DNA of 64,000 bases from Dama dama (lineage: Eukaryota > Chordata > Mammalia > Artiodactyla > Cervidae), in NCBI RefSeq assembly GCF_033118175.1, contig NC_083696.1, positions 35,015,001 to 35,079,000 of the forward strand, given 5' to 3'. Shown here piece after piece: positions 9,661 through 22,070 of this stretch. A program made the position numbers and the translations under genes. The stretch's first letter is position 1, and each line of letters opens with the position of its first letter. The notes beneath the pieces are model-generated. The model was not told the origin of the DNA. It made no database searches and saw nothing but the letters and a program-made list of their open reading frames with translations.

Positions 9661-9998
9661 GAAGGGTTACTTGCCTTCTACATACAGTGCCTCTCATCTG
9701 TCTTCTGACAGAGATCCAAGGAGTGAGTGAGGAAATAAAGGCTCTGTCCGTTTGTCTGATGAACCTCTGCTTGGCCTGCTGTGTGGAAGTGGGATTAAGG
9801 GAGTGGGAGTCCCTGCCCTTGACCCCCAGGAGCTCCCAGTCTAGAGACAGGAAAAGTAGGTTCAGATGGGTGCTGGGAGGATCTGGACTGAAGAAGAAGC
9901 CTCAAGCAGTAACCTGACTGTCTAGATCCCTGGGTGGCTGTCTGCTTCCTGTTTGGGGCTGGTTGAAGGACTCTGCATTTTTCTCCACTTGCAGCATA
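9661..9998. other. Intergenic, no feature recognised
   Basis: Short spacer after RPP25L. Only unsupported short reading frames are present. Confidence 0.6.
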
Positions 9999-10456
9999 GA
10001 GACATACCTCGTATTGTTGCACGTCGCAGATACTACATTTCTTACATAAGAAGTGAAGTTTTGTGGCAACCCTGCATTGAACAAGTCTGGCAGCGCCATT
10101 TTTCTAACAGTGTTCACTTCATGTCTCTGTCACATTTTGGTAATTCTCAAAATATCTCAGACTTTTAATTATTATTATATTTGTTATAGTGATCTATGAT
10201 GTTACTACAGTAACTCAGTGAAAGCTCAAATGATGGTTAGCATTTTTTAGCAATAAAATATTTTAAAATTAAGGTATGTATGTAGATTGTTTTTTAGACA
10301 TAATTCTGTCACATTCATAATAGACTACAGTATAGGTAAACATACGTTTTTTTAAGCACTGGGAAACCAATAAACTTCTGTGACTCACACTGTAGAGATC
10401 TTCCTTTTAATGAGGTGGTCTGGAACTGAACCCAAAATGTCTCTGAGGTATGCCTG
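9999..10456. mobile_element. Tigger-type (TcMar) DNA transposon, non-autonomous copy
   Basis: Recognisable TIRs, GACATACCTCGTATTGTTGC at the left and TCTCTGAGGTATGCCTG at the right, each beside a TA dinucleotide (9997-9998 and 10457-10458), the expected target duplication. Internal phrases such as GTTTTGTGGCAACCCTGC and CACATTTTGGTAATTCTC match the Tigger1 group. No transposase ORF survives. Confidence 0.85.
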
Positions 10457-10458
10457 TA

Positions 10459-10635
10459 TTACAGTATAGTGGTTGAGATCATGGCTTTGGTCACCAGACT
10501 GCCTGGATTTGAATCCTGGTTCTGCCACTTACTAGGGAGTTACTGCTCTGTGCTTTAGTGTTCTTATCCATAGAACAAGATGTAGTGCTTGCTTCATAGG
10601 ATTGTTATGAGGATTAAATGTAGAAATACACATGA
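10459..10635 (+). mobile_element. MIR SINE
   Basis: Carries the MIR core wording: GGATTTGAATCCTGGTTCTG, CCACTTACTAG, then ATAGGATTGTTATGAGGATT and AAATG. It is diverged and ancient. Confidence 0.85.
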
Positions 10636-10661
10636 TTCTTGGATACCACCTGGGCCTGTAT

Positions 10662-10817
10662 ACCCTCAGCTCTCCATATCTGTGGATGGAGAACTCGTGG
10701 ATACAAAGGGCTGACTGTACTCCGCCTTTTTATTTAAGGGACTTGAGTATTTTGGTAAAAAGAAATCCACGGGGGCTCCTAGAGCCAGTTCCCTGAGGAT
10801 ACCGAGGGATGACTGTA
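10662..10817. mobile_element. MER2-like (TcMar-Tigger) DNA transposon, internally deleted
   Basis: Left end CCTCAGCTCTCCATATCTGT and right end GGATACCGAGGGATGACTGT are the inverted termini of the MER2 group. Only about 155 bases remain, so the centre is deleted. Confidence 0.75.
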
Positions 10818-12983
10818 AATGTTCATTGCCCTCATTATTAATGAGTCAGCTTACAAACATGCTTTTTCCTTAAAAACATAACCTCAATTCCACATTCCCC
10901 CTTCAGTTCTCACCCTTTTTATCCCTAGCAGTTCCTCTTCTGTCTCACCTTGGCTGTAGACTCAGGGTCACCATGGACAGGTCAGGAGCATAAGGAGCGG
11001 TGAAGATTGCAGTGGTGGCCAGGAGGCTACAGGAACCAGAGCAGGATTGTGGGCAGTAGTGGACTCTGAAGAGTTGAGCAAATGGGGTCTTCCACTGGTT
11101 TTTATGTTCTCCATTGTGTCCACAGCTTGGGTGTCCAATCACTAGGTAAGCACAAAGTGTGGACTCATGGGACCATGTAGCAGGGTGGGCACAGCAGTTG
11201 GAGGGTGTTGAAGTGATGTCTGGCTGAGTCCAGGCAGGTGGGGTTGAGATATTGGGAGAGATGGAGTTAGGGGACTGGAGGCCTCAATAAGGGCTTAGAG
11301 CAGGCATGAGGGGACCACAGGACCAGCAGGCTGTGGTCAAAACTTGGAGCACTGCATCTCTCTTTCTAGGGTAAGTTGCCCAGAGTGGAGGGGTGAGAGA
11401 TGAAGATTCAGGGCATACTAGGAAAGACAGAAAAACCCTCTGCAGCTTCCCAGCTGGGCCTCTCAACTTCAGAAGGTCATGAAGCGTCTGATACCATCCT
11501 AATGGCTGTGGTCCTGACTCAGTGTCTTGCTACCAGCAACTACTTGACTTACTCTCTGTGTCTAATTCACGTTTTTTGCTCCCTCTCAGCTTCTGCATAT
11601 TGCCATTTCTCTGAACATCTCTACTCCTGTGTCCTTTACCATCAATAGCTCCCTGTGTATCATCGGTCCCCAGAGATTTGGGACCAGGCTTCTTGCAGAC
11701 TATTGATCTTTGGCTCAGCATCCCATCTTGATCCAGTGTGTGGCGGCCAGGGTGGAAAGAGCATGTGAACCAAGCGTGGTGACTATGTTGAGGGAGTGAT
11801 TCAGTAAGGCAGCATCATAGGCTCTGCGATTTGCAGGATGGACTCCCCACTGGGCAGCTCCTCATTAAGGCACCACCTGGGATCTTGATGATGGCAGGGG
11901 GAATGTGGAGGGAAACTGAGCTGCAGTCAAATCCGTTGAGAAGAACAGGATCTGCCACTACTGAGAGAATCAGGAGATAGGACACAGGCTGAGGGAGCAA
12001 CGGCTAGTGAATCTGGGGCCTTTTCCCTCCTTGGCCACTGCGGGGACCCAAGTGAGTCCTACTGGAGGAATGGCAGGGAGGGAGCCAGAGTGAGGCCTTT
12101 AGAATCAGAAAGCCTGACCAAGCTTAGGAGGGAGGGAGCATAAGTGCTACGTACATTTGCCAATTCAATTTCTTCTCACTCACTTTCTCCTTAATTCACT
12201 GTAATAGGGCTTCTTCCTCCATAATCTCTTCGCGCAAAAGGTAGGGAAGTGGAGATAACTTTTTCAACAAATTATTGTGATGGGAGGCGAGAGATGATTC
12301 AGGGATACAGAGAGTTTTATTTGTTTATTTTTAATAAATTAGCAGAGACTAGTTTGTAGGCTGATGGGGGAGGCCAGTAGGGAAAGGAATGGAGATGCAG
12401 GAGATTGTGGCTAACTCAGAATGAGACACCTGGGGGCGAGGAAAGGGAATGGGTCTTCAAGTGGGGAGGTACAGGCCTCCCAAGGGGCAGAGGAGAGATG
12501 TCTGCCTGTAGCAGGAGGGACAGAGTTGAGGGTGGCTATGCACGCAGGTGGGTATAGAGGTAAAGGTGAGACACGAGGGAATTCAGAGTTCAGAGGCTTC
12601 TAATCTCAAAGCAGGAGTCCAGCTCTGCTGCTGAGAGTGGACCTAGGAGGCTGGTGGAGAGTTGCTTCAACTGGGGAAGACAGCTAGTGAGGTTCGGGAG
12701 GGTGCCCAGCCAGGGCTGGGAGCCCAGATGAGGTTGGTGACCATGACCTTGTAATATCATCAGTCAGGGTGCACTCCAGCAGCACCCACAGGTCAAGTGA
12801 AGATTCAGGAAGCAGGAATAGTGAGACTGGCAAGAGAGTGTATGTGAAGAAGGTCCAAGGAATCCAATCTAGGTCGGGAAAGAAGTGAAGGTAGAAAGGC
12901 GCAGGGGTCAGTGGCCTAGAAGTCCTTATAAAAATGGGGTGGAGTGAGGTGGAGTATGTCAGAGAAGTGGGACAGTATCAGAT
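10818..12983. other. Intergenic stretch without a recognised gene
   Basis: Ordinary unique-looking sequence. I see no exon-like ORF with splice sites and no young repeat. Some phrases at 11,430-11,680 and around 12,150-12,240 may be old L2 remains. An A/T-rich segment near 12,300-12,350 is not distinctive. Confidence 0.5.
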
Positions 12984-13194
12984 GCTTCCCTGGTGGCTCA
13001 GAGGGTAAAGCGTCTGCCTGCAGTGCGGAAGACCCAGGTTCGATCCCTGGGTCAGAAAGATCCCCTGGAGAAGGAAATGGCAACCCACTCCAGTATTCTT
13101 GCCTGGAGAATCCCATGGACGGAGGAGCCTGGTAGGCTACAGACCACGGGGTCGCAAAGAGTTGGACACGACCGAGCGACTTCACTTTCAGTTT
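12984..13194 (+). mobile_element. Bov-tA SINE
   Basis: tRNA-like head CTTCCCTGGTGGCTCAGAGG with B box GGTTCGATCCC. The body contains CCACTCCAGTATTCTTGCCT and the tail GTCGCAAAGAGTTGGACACG. It is essentially full length. Confidence 0.93.
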
Positions 13195-13202
13195 CATCAT
13201 AG

Positions 13203-13632
13203 TGGTACCAGTTTCTAGGGCACCCATAACAAAGAACCACCAACTGTGTGGCTTAGGACAACAAAACTGTTCTGTCTCACAGTTTTGGAGACTAGACACC
13301 CCAAATAAAGATGTCAGAGCCATTTCCCTCCGAAACCTGCCTGAAAATCCTTCCTTAATGCTTCCTGGCATCCGGTGTGCCGACAGTCTTTGGTCTTGGC
13401 TTTCGGCTGCTTTACTCCAGTCATCTGTCTTCACATTGTCTTCCCTTTGTGTCTGTTTCTGTCTCCAAATTTCTCCTTTTTATAAGGACGCCAGTCATAT
13501 TTGACTAGGGCCCATCCCAATGGCCTCATTTTAACTTACCTCTGTAAAGATCCTATTTTCAAATAAGGTCACATTGTGAGGTACTAAGGGTTAGGACTCC
13601 AACATATTTATGGAGGGATGCAATTCAACACT
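13203..13632 (-). mobile_element. MLT1-type (ERVL-MaLR) solitary LTR
   Basis: Matches the reverse complement of the MLT1 LTR: CCCATAACAAAGAACCACCA, TATAAGGACGCCAGTCATAT, CCTCATTTTAACTTACC and GGTACTAAGGGTTAGGACTC. It ends at the expected LTR start (GCAATTCAAC). Only an LTR is present, with no internal viral genes. Confidence 0.8.
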
Positions 13633-14064
13633 TCATAGTAGCCAAAGGATGAAATGAGATCAGTGAGTTTGAGAGTTTTAGGATCTAGCAGGACTTGATA
13701 GTGGGCATGAGGGTAGATACCTGGTGGTCTAGAGGGAAAGTCACTGAAGATGAGGTTGAATTTAAGAGGCTGGGGAGGGCAATCATGGGTATGTTGAGGA
13801 GGTGGGAGCATCCAGGATAGAATGTGCTGAGCATTTTCACTACCTGCCTTAGAGGTGGCGTGCACAGTGAGTCCCCTTGAAGTGGGGACTTCAGAACAAT
13901 ATGACCGAAGGAGCTATATACCTCCCACATGCAAGCAGGTGCCAAGTCCTGGCAATTTTGCTTCCCAGGTCTCTCCATTCCCACAAACTCTGGTGATTTG
14001 TGCCCATCGTTGTCTTGCAACAGTCTCCTTGCTAGTCTCCCTGCTTCACTCCCCTCTGAGCTCT

Positions 14065-14300
14065 CCAACAGGGAACTAGCTGTTCCCTTTGTTTGGAATG
14101 CCCTGACAGATACCTGCATGGCTATCTCCTTGCCTCCTTTAAGGCTTTGCTCAAATGTCACCTCAATGAGGCCTGTTTTGACCATTCCATTTAAAACTGC
14201 AGAAGAGCACCTCTGATCTCCCTTACTCTGCCCTTTTTCCTCTTACTTCCATGGCACCCTCCGTCTTTGACTCAGTCCCCTTGGACCCTCGGCCCTGGCC
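14065..14300. mobile_element. L2 LINE 3'-region remnant
   Basis: Contains TTTGGAATGCCCTGACAGAT, GGCTTTGCTCAAATGTCACC and CAATGAGGCCTG with CATTTAAAACTGC, typical of mammalian L2. Limits are approximate. Confidence 0.7.
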
Positions 14301-14659
14301 ACACTAACTCCTCACTCTTCCCACTTGTCATGAGATTGTTCTGCTTCTGAGCCTTTGGTGTTGCCATTCTTTCTGCTTAGAGCTCATCAAGATTTTTCAA
14401 AGGACACCAGTGGCACTCCCTGTTCAGAGCCTAGCTCCTCACTCTCCACCCTTTGCCTGGAGCTCCAGGATCAGTGCCGGTTTGACAGGACATAACCACT
14501 CCCAGGTAATGTCTGGCTGCACTTTTGAGTTTGTCCATAAGATGGCATCATTTGCGAAGGAATAGCCCATTCCTTCCCTTTGCAGGGTCTGTGCAGTTAG
14601 GACACAGAGGGTAATCAAGGCTTGAAATTTGGCCTTCCATAGGCTTAGTGACCTCTCAG

Positions 14660-14873
14660 GGCTTCCCAGGTGGCACTAGTGGTAAAGAATCCGCTTGCCG
14701 ATGCAGAAGACATAAGAAACTGGGTTTGATCCCTGGGTCAGGAAGATCTCCTGGAGGAGGGCATGGCAACTCACTCCAGCATTCTTGCTGGGAGAATCCC
14801 CATGGACATCCCCGGAGGAGTCTGGCGGGCTACAGTCCATAGGGTCGCAAAGAGTCAGACACGACTGAAGCGA
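14660..14873 (+). mobile_element. Bov-tA SINE
   Basis: Head GCTTCCCAGGTGGCACTAGT, B box GGTTTGATCCC (one change from consensus), body and GTCGCAAAGAGTCAGACACG tail. A 16-base near-repeat, CTTAGTGACCTCTCAG at 14644-14659 and CTTAGTGACTTTTCAG at 14874-14889, may be the target duplication. Part of the right copy could be SINE tail. Confidence 0.9.
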
Positions 14874-15136
14874 CTTAGTGACTTTTCAGTTATTCAACAA
14901 ATAGCTAATTATCACCCATAATGTGACAGATATTGTCACTGGGCTTGGAAGCTCCAGCCCCATGAGGGCTATAAGTCATATAGATCAGTGATTTCATTGT
15001 TGGTGTGATAAGTATAGAAATTAGGCAAGTTCATTAGACTTCAGGTGTTCAGAGTCCCTCATCCAGTCTTTAGGAACAGGCAAAGCTTCAAAGAGAAGGA
15101 GGTAGTGCCTATGTAGGATCTCGAATAAGAGCTATG

Positions 15137-15250
15137 ACTATCCTGAGAATCCAGTGGTTAAGACTCCATGCTTCCAGCGCATGGGATGCAGGTTCAATCC
15201 CTGGTTGGGGAACTGAAATCCTGTATGGCATGTGGCATGGCTCCCCAAAA
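15137..15250 (+). mobile_element. CHR-type tRNA-derived SINE
   Basis: Contains CAGTGGTTAAGACTCCATGC, GGTTCAATCCCTGGTTGGGG and AACTGAAATCCTG, the wording of the cetartiodactyl CHR family rather than Bov-tA. Confidence 0.75.
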
Positions 15251-15329
15251 ACACTGGAAGAAAAGTGGAAAGGACATTCTGTGTAAAGGGCAGGAATGAG
15301 CTAAGGCATAGTAGTGAGAAGAGCATAGA

Positions 15330-15660
15330 AATGATCGCTGGACTGTGAAGTTCAAAGCAGGGAGTATGAGGAATGAGGCTCAGAGGTGGGTGGCAGCCGG
15401 ACTGGAAAGGCCCGAGTGCGTGGCCGAGGAGTTTGCACGCTTTCTTGAGAGTGATGGCGAGTCTCTGAAGGTGAAGAGGGAGGAGTGGTGGGGGGTATTA
15501 GATTGCTGTTTCAGAGACAGCTGTGGCTGCTGCAGGGTGGAAGGTGTCCTGGGGGCACAGGGCAGGGTGAGCAGTGAGGAGGCTGCTGCAGGGAGATGGT
15601 GAAGCCAAAATTATGGCTGGAGAAGCCCTGCCCACGTTGCAAGAGCTTTCAAGGCTTGGC
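15330..15660. mobile_element. Possible old medium-reiteration repeat, family not named
   Basis: Phrases such as GAGGAGTTTGCACGCTTTCT, TGGCTGCTGCAGGGTGG and GAGGAGGCTGCTGCAGGGAG resemble a widespread ancient mammalian repeat also seen around 53,600-54,900. I cannot name the family with confidence. Confidence 0.35.
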
Positions 15661-16314
15661 GCTTTGAAAGGGTTCTTGTCCCTAGGCAGTCTCTCCCCCA
15701 CCATTGGAGCTACCTCAGTCCTGTTCTGGAGACTCCTTCAGGCTCTGTTCTAGCTCCTCGAGTTATTCCTGCCAGAAGCCCAGGTCTCTGTCGGTTTCCA
15801 CGTGGAGGCTACAATGTCCTCGGCCCCTCTTTGTTGGTCTATCTGCGGCCTTCAGCTCTGCTGAGACCTCAGCCTCTTGAAGGTGATCCCTTCGTGCACT
15901 CTCTTCTCTGACTCCAGATGGGAGTGTGACTGAGGGGTCTCCTCCACCAGGGAACCAGGGTGAGCCCGGCTCCCTTGCTGTCATGCCCCCACCACCAGAG
16001 TTCATGTGCGCACACGCAAGTGAGTGTGTGTGTAAGTGCCTGCATGCATGTGTACTGTCGGCAGGACTGATGCTGAGAAAAGGACATCAGCGTCCCTGGA
16101 AAGCAGAGGGGCCTCACCTGAGGAAAGGTCCGGCGGTAGGGAAGTACAGGGGGAATGTTTGGGGAGCAGGGCGAGCAGGGATGTTGTTAGCAGGGTCTGG
16201 CAGAGACAAGTCAGGGCCTGCGAGGTTGAGCCTGGAGCCATGACTGGGTACTGCAAGCCAGGGGGCACCACAGCCAGGTTTTGAGCAGGGACTGGGAGAG
16301 TCACCTTCATTCAC

Positions 16315-16415
16315 GGTCTCATGAATATGCACGGAACCTGTTGAATTATGCAGATAGAAAGGATGTAGATGTACATGCAAATTCAGTGCTGCCCTCCCTG
16401 TTGCTATGGAAACCA
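16315..16415. promoter_or_regulatory. Candidate regulatory block with octamer and RFX X-box
   Basis: Contains a perfect POU octamer ATGCAAAT (16375-16382), two weaker POU-like sites (ATGAATATGC at 16321, AATTATGCAGAT near 16344) and GTTGCTATGGAAAC (16400-16413), a strong RFX X-box-like site. It lies between RPP25L and CNTFR. Function is inferred from motifs only. Confidence 0.45.
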
Positions 16416-16479
16416 AAGAATAGCAAGGGGGTGGGGGGTCCAAACCCTGGAGAGATCAGGCTGGAGAGACTGGAGACTG

Positions 16480-16900
16480 GGAGACTCTCCTCTGTCACCT
16501 GCTTTCCCCATGCCTGCTGTTGACCTCACTCTCTGCCTCATTCTGTCTTTGTCCCCCCTTTGCCTTGCCCTCTCTCCATGGCTCTGCCTCTCTGGATCTT
16601 TCTATCCCTGTTCCCATCATCTTCATCTCTGCTTCTCCCTCCCGTTTTTCTTTTCCATCTCCTAGTCTCTGAGTGTCTGTCTGTGTCTGTATGTTGTTGA
16701 CGCTGTGTCACGGTTCCTCTGAGACTCGAGGACAGTTCTCTTTGACTCTGTGTCTTTAATTCCCTAGCTCTCCCTCCTTCTGCATCTCCCTATCTCTGTG
16801 TCTCTGACTCACATCTTATTTCTTCGCATCTCTATTTTTGTGTCTGACTCTGATTGTGTCTATTTCTTGGTCTCTCTCCCAAGGTTCTCTCTCTCTTCTC
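16480..16900. repeat. Degenerate TCTCTG/CTGTCT-rich simple repeat
   Basis: Pyrimidine-rich strand built from variants of TCTCTG, TGTCTG and CTGACTC without a fixed period. It is similar in style to tracts inside the CNTFR introns. Confidence 0.7.
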
Positions 16901-17811
16901 TTGTGCTCTGTCCCTCGGAACCCCTTATCCCACTGCTTGTCTCCATCTGATGGGAAAGACGGGAAACTGCACATCTGTCCTTGCCTGATGGGATGCTCCA
17001 GGCCTGGCCCAGCTGCCAACATGTTCAAGGATTCCTCGGCTCTCTCCCCACATAAGCGCCTGGTTTTGGTCTGGCCCCTGTCACAGTGTTGGCACAGGAT
17101 CCCCGTGACAGACCCAGGCTGGCTGCCAGGACATCAGGGCTCCCAGCCTCTGCCTGCTGTGTGACCCTGCCTGCTGCGTCTCCCTCTCTGGATCTGTAGC
17201 TCCAGCTCTCTCTCTGCGAAGCTGGCGGGCACCTTGAGACAATGATGCACTGGGAATAGGGAATTGACCTCAACCCTGGCCCTCTGCCCAAGGGTTGACG
17301 TGAGGGGCCTGGCGGGGACCCAGGTATGGGGGCATTTGGGGCTAGTTGAGACCAATCCTGGCCCCCAGAGAAGATTCCTTGCTGAGCCACAGAATCAAAC
17401 AGTAGCCTTTCCACAGCCTACCCATGGTTCTGCCTGCTGCAGCCTCAGCCATCCAATTCCCTGTTTGGGGTCCTTTGTATCCCCCTCCTCCATTTGGTTT
17501 ATGTTCCTAGAGCACCTGTTTCACACATGCTTTCTGCCTTCACAGGTCCACAGTGATACAGAAGTGACACCTAGACTTTTTGTCTCCCCCAACCCTCCCA
17601 AGAAGGAACTCTTTGGTCCAAGTGAAGAACCTAGACTCTTCAACCCCCACAGTTTCCCATCCTTGGTAGCCTCAGTTTGGGGGTGCAGATGTCATGGATC
17701 AAGGTTGAGACAGAGAACTGCCTCTATACAGGATTCAGGATGGGGTATGGGAAGCTCAGAACAGGACTTGGGGATGAGGGTGGGCGAGAGTGTTTTGAGG
17801 GCAGGTAGACC

Positions 17812-17945
17812 ACCCCATGGAGAAGGAAGTGGCAACCCACTCCAGTATTCTTGCCTGAGGAATCTCATGGACAGAGGAGCCTGGTGGGTTACAGTCTAGG
17901 GGATCGCAGAGTCAGACACGACTTAGAGACTAAACACGCACAAAC
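17812..17945 (+). mobile_element. Bov-tA SINE fragment lacking the tRNA head
   Basis: Begins in the body (CCCCATGGAGAAGGAAGTGG), keeps CCACTCCAGTATTCTTGCCT and ends with a decayed tail, GATCGCAGAGTCAGACACGA. Confidence 0.88.
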
Positions 17946-18487
17946 CACCTCCACAGTGAAGCGGAGGGCTTCCCCTTTCGGTCCTGGGCTCTGGGGAGGT
18001 TGCCTTACCTCCACGCAGGCTCTCAATATGGGGGATCTGGCTTGAGCCCAGGTGTGGGGGCGGCCAGCTCAGTCAGGGCAAGTCCCCTCTCCTCCAAGAG
18101 GCTGCCAGACTGAGCCCCCATTCCTGCCCCTCCACAAGGATACAGACATAATCGCTTTTCCCACCAACTGTGATTCACCCATGTTCAGGCCCAGGCGTGA
18201 TCCTGCTGCTGGGAATTCCGTGTTTGAATTAAAAACCTCCCCGGACACCCCGCCTCCGTCGGCCTGGGCTGGTTGTACCAACATGGGTTGGAGCAGAGTC
18301 AACCAGCTGGACAGAGCTGGATGTGGGGAGAGGACAAGAGAGAGAAAGGTGGACAAAGACTGAGAGAAATAGAGTGATGTAGATAGCGAGATGGAGAGAA
18401 AGACCAACAGACAGAGGAGGAGACATGGATGGGGAGAAAGTCCAAGCCAGACGGGGCTCTAGTGCCCACCAGGCTGGTGCCAATCAC

Positions 18488-18644
18488 TAGACTGGATTAT
18501 CTCATTTCACTGAATCTTCACAACAGCCCTAGGTGTTAGGCATGATTATGATCCCATTTCACTCCTGGGATACTTGAGACACCAAGACAGTAAGTCACTT
18601 GCCTGAGGCCACAAGGCCAGTAAGTGATGGAGTAGGTATTTGAT
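18488..18644 (-). mobile_element. MIR SINE, minus strand
   Basis: Reverse complement of the MIR core: CTTCACAACAGCCCTAGGTG, ATTATGATCCCATTTCACTC and AAGTCACTTGCCTGAGGCCA with CCAGTAAGTGATGGAG. A Bov-tA copy has inserted at its right end. Confidence 0.8.
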
Positions 18645-18864
18645 GGGGCTTTCCTGATGACTCAGCAGTAAAGAATCTGTCGGCCAATGCAGGAGATGCA
18701 GGTTCGATCCCTGGGTTGAAAGAGACCCATGGGGAAGGAAATGGCTACCCACTCCAGTATTCTTGCCTGGAGAATCCCAAGGACAGAGGAGCCTGGCGGG
18801 CATCAGTCCATGGGGTCACAATAGAGCTGGGCAAAACTCAGCGACTAAAAGAACAAAAGCAACA
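18645..18864 (+). mobile_element. Bov-tA SINE with target-site duplication
   Basis: Head GGGGCTTTCCTGATGACTCA, B box GGTTCGATCCC, body and decayed tail. Flanked by AGGTATTTGAT (18634-18644) and AGGTGTTTGAT (18865-18875), an 11-base duplication with one change. Confidence 0.92.
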
Positions 18865-18875
18865 AGGTGTTTGAT

Positions 18876-21800
18876 CCCTTTGGCCTCCCTGAAGCGCCAA
18901 GGAGAGAGACAGACTTAGAGACTGGGAGGGAGACAGATTCCCACGGCAGCACTCCCCGGGAATTTGGGAATCCTGAAATCGCCAGACAGCTGTGTAGGAG
19001 GAGGGCCCTTCCCATCAGACCAGCAAACATGTGGCTTCCTGACCTTGTTGTCAGAGACATGCGGGCAGGGAAAGCGGGGGAAGGGGAACTCCACAGAACT
19101 GAGTGGACCTCCCTCCTTGCTGCAACCCTGGGGTGCAGCCTGTCCTGGCCCTGCTTCAGATTCGGCCCAGCTGACCCCTGGCTTTGGTGGGGCCCAGGTT
19201 GGAAGACTCATTCTTTCTTTCTCACGCCCTTGTGGAGCACCTGCTAGTTGAGAGGCACTTCTGCCCCACATCTCTTCCTCTCTCTTTCCTTTCTCTATCA
19301 AGAAACCCTTCCCATGGTCTTCCTTTAGCACCCTAGGATAGCTTCTGCAATAAGGGACCCAGATTTGAGTTGGGGGATGCTTTGATATGGGGGTCAGCCT
19401 AGTATACACTGAGGTTGTCTGAGCACAGAAAGGAGGTCCCTGCAGGCTGGCTTTGGGAGCCTTCTGGTTGGAGGCCCCTGGTTTGGGGAGGAGGGTCATC
19501 GGCGCAGCTGGTGGGGGCCTAGAGAGCCGAGCTGTCAGCAGCAGAGAGGATCTGGCAAGAAGAAAACCAGGAGCCAGCCTGGGGGAGCCGGGGAGTCGGC
19601 GTTATGGTTTCTAATGTCTTAGCCCTGGTTTTAATTACCCCCAGGGTCCCCAGGGTCCCAGACTGCTTCGGGCTCCCGAGCTCAAGGCGGGCTCAGGACC
19701 CTCCTGGGAAGTCCAGGGGCACAGGGATGGCAGTCTGGAGGTGGGGGAGCTTTTTCATCCTCTTCTTCCCCTGGCCCTGGCTGAGAGAGGTGCTTTCAGA
19801 CCAAGCAGGGCCCTGGGGACAATGGGGAGGCTGGGGAAGGGGGCCCACCCTCTGCTTACTGGCCTCTGTATCAGCCAGCTCCAGAGCACCAGCTTGGCCC
19901 CGCTGGCCTCCCCCGACTCCTGGCTGCTAAAGCCCAGGGCTCTTTCTTGGACTCGCCAGGCTCCTTTTTGGTCCTGTGACAACCCTGACTCCTGGCTCTC
20001 CTCCTCCCTCTGGAGCTACTACCCCTTCCCTGCGCTCTCTGTCATTTAATCATGCTTCCCAGGCTTTCAGCCTCAATTTTCTCCTCCTCCTCCCCCTCAT
20101 CCCTGCCTTTCCCTGCTCCCTGGTATACCCTGCCTGCTTCCAGCACCTTCATAGTGCTCAGGTCAGTCTGAGATGTTGATGAATGTCCGTGCAGCCAACA
20201 CGTGCTGGTGTAGAGGGTGCGGGGAGCTGTGGACAGGGACTACACGCCTCCAGGAACCCACCCTCTCTCAAGTTCTCTGCCCTCTCCACTCACACCCCTG
20301 CTGGCCACCATCCCACAGACCCTTCCATGGGCCACATCAAGCCCCGATCCCCTCTCCAGCCCCTATCCAGATGATGGATAGCACCATCATCTCCCAGCCA
20401 CATACCAAAAACCCCGGAGTCCTCTGCGCTTTCGTACGCAAATGTTCCCTCTTGGCTTGGCACACAGTAGGTGCTGATAAATGTCTGTTGAGGTGAATTT
20501 AATTCAGTTTTCTCTCTTGAACTCCCCTACTGCCTCTGTCGGTTTCCCTGGGACTTGGTGTTTGTGGCATTCAGCCTCCAAATCTCTAATCTTGTTCTAT
20601 CTTCTCAATCACCGCAGTTGAGTTTCTGGGGGAAAGTGGGGCCTCTTTTCTCCCCTCTCCCTCTGCCCCAAGGAATCACAGGCTGTCCAGGAATGGAGCT
20701 TCAGGAGATGAAGGGAGAGAGCTGGTCTTGGGGCCACATGGCCCTAAGTCTGGTTTGGAAATCCCAGCCCTCTTTCTTATCTTGGAGGCGGTTCGACAGC
20801 AGCAGGGATCAAGGGCAGACTCTGGGCTGGTGCTCCAGGGGAACAACCCTTAAAGACATGTGCCTCCCCTGTGAAGAAAGGGAGGGGAGGGGGATCAGGG
20901 CCCATGGGGGTGGGTGTTTCTGAGCAGGGAATTAGTTTCATGCAAACTTTTTGCAACACAAGAGGAAAATCTGCATCTGTGATTGTGCAAGTCTGTGCTC
21001 TCGCTCCCACCTTCCAACACACAGGCTAGTTGCCCTGTCCTCTTCTGTCCCTCTCTCCCCACCAGCTCTGGATCCTCTCCCCCATCCCTGACCATCTACT
21101 TCTCTTTCCAGACAGCCTGGAGCCTAGGATCACCTGGGCCTCGGGACCTCGGGAGAGGAGCCCCTGGACAGTGAGTGTCTGGGGATCCTGCTCTCTGTGT
21201 ATAGGGGAACGGTGTGGGGGCGGGGGGGTTCCCTCCAGTGGTAATGGGAGCAGATGAAGACAATGAATCTGAATGCCCATGCTCCCTGCCTCCTCCAAAG
21301 CCCTGTATTCTCTCTTCCGCCCCATGGCCCTGCCCCTAATCAGGATGGAGGTCTCTCTCCCACTGGTCACTGCTAACACCTCCTTCCCGGCTGCCCCACC
21401 TCCAGCCTTAGCCTTTCTCACCATCCTCTTCCTGGCAGGCTCAACTTTCCCACTAGAAGGCAAATCTGGGTCTGTTCCTCACCTACTTCATGCCTTTTCA
21501 GGCCTGTGTGGCCTTGGCACCAGAGGTGCTTCAGGATGTGGTCTCTGAGCCACTCAGGAAACCTCATTCTGCCTTCGAGGGCTCTGCTCAACCCCCTACT
21601 GAATACCAAACCCTGTTTCCCATTCCTGGGGGTTGTGACCCATCCAGACAGGCTCTCTCCCCTGTGTCCTGGGACTCTACTTCCCCAGTTCCTGCTTGCA
21701 TCAGTTGTTCACTCACTCATTCGACATTTATTTAGCTCTGCTTCACATGGTAGGGGCATCTGTTCTATGGCAGACCCGGCTCTAGGTGCCTGGAGATGGA

Positions 21801-22070
21801 GGCAATAGGGCTACCCTCATGGAGCTCACAGGTGCCATCCAAGCAGCTAGGTGGTGGAACATCACACTCACTACTCTAAGGGGAAAGAGTGTGGCACTCT
21901 GGGGAAGGGCAGAGGGGCTTATCCAGGCTTCTTTTAGGTGACATGTAGGCTGTTGTTCCTTCCCCAAGGGGCCTATGGAGTCAGAGTCAGCACTCTTACA
22001 TAGACAGACTTAACACTTACTTACTTTATTTAGTATTCATCTTCCCTGACTAAAATGTGAGTCTCATGAG
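18876..22070. other. Intergenic stretch, no gene supported
   Basis: GC-moderate unique sequence with many overlapping short frames but none with exon-like support. Around 20,450-20,500 (GGCACACAGTAGGTGCTGAT) and 21,715-21,850 (GACATTTATTTAGCTCTGCT) are probable MIR or L2 tails. Confidence 0.5.

Noticed and set aside
13011..13075. tRNA gene suggested by A/B-box-like sequence
   Set aside because: It is the tRNA-derived head of a Bov-tA SINE, repeated many times in the window; no cloverleaf with intact acceptor stem.
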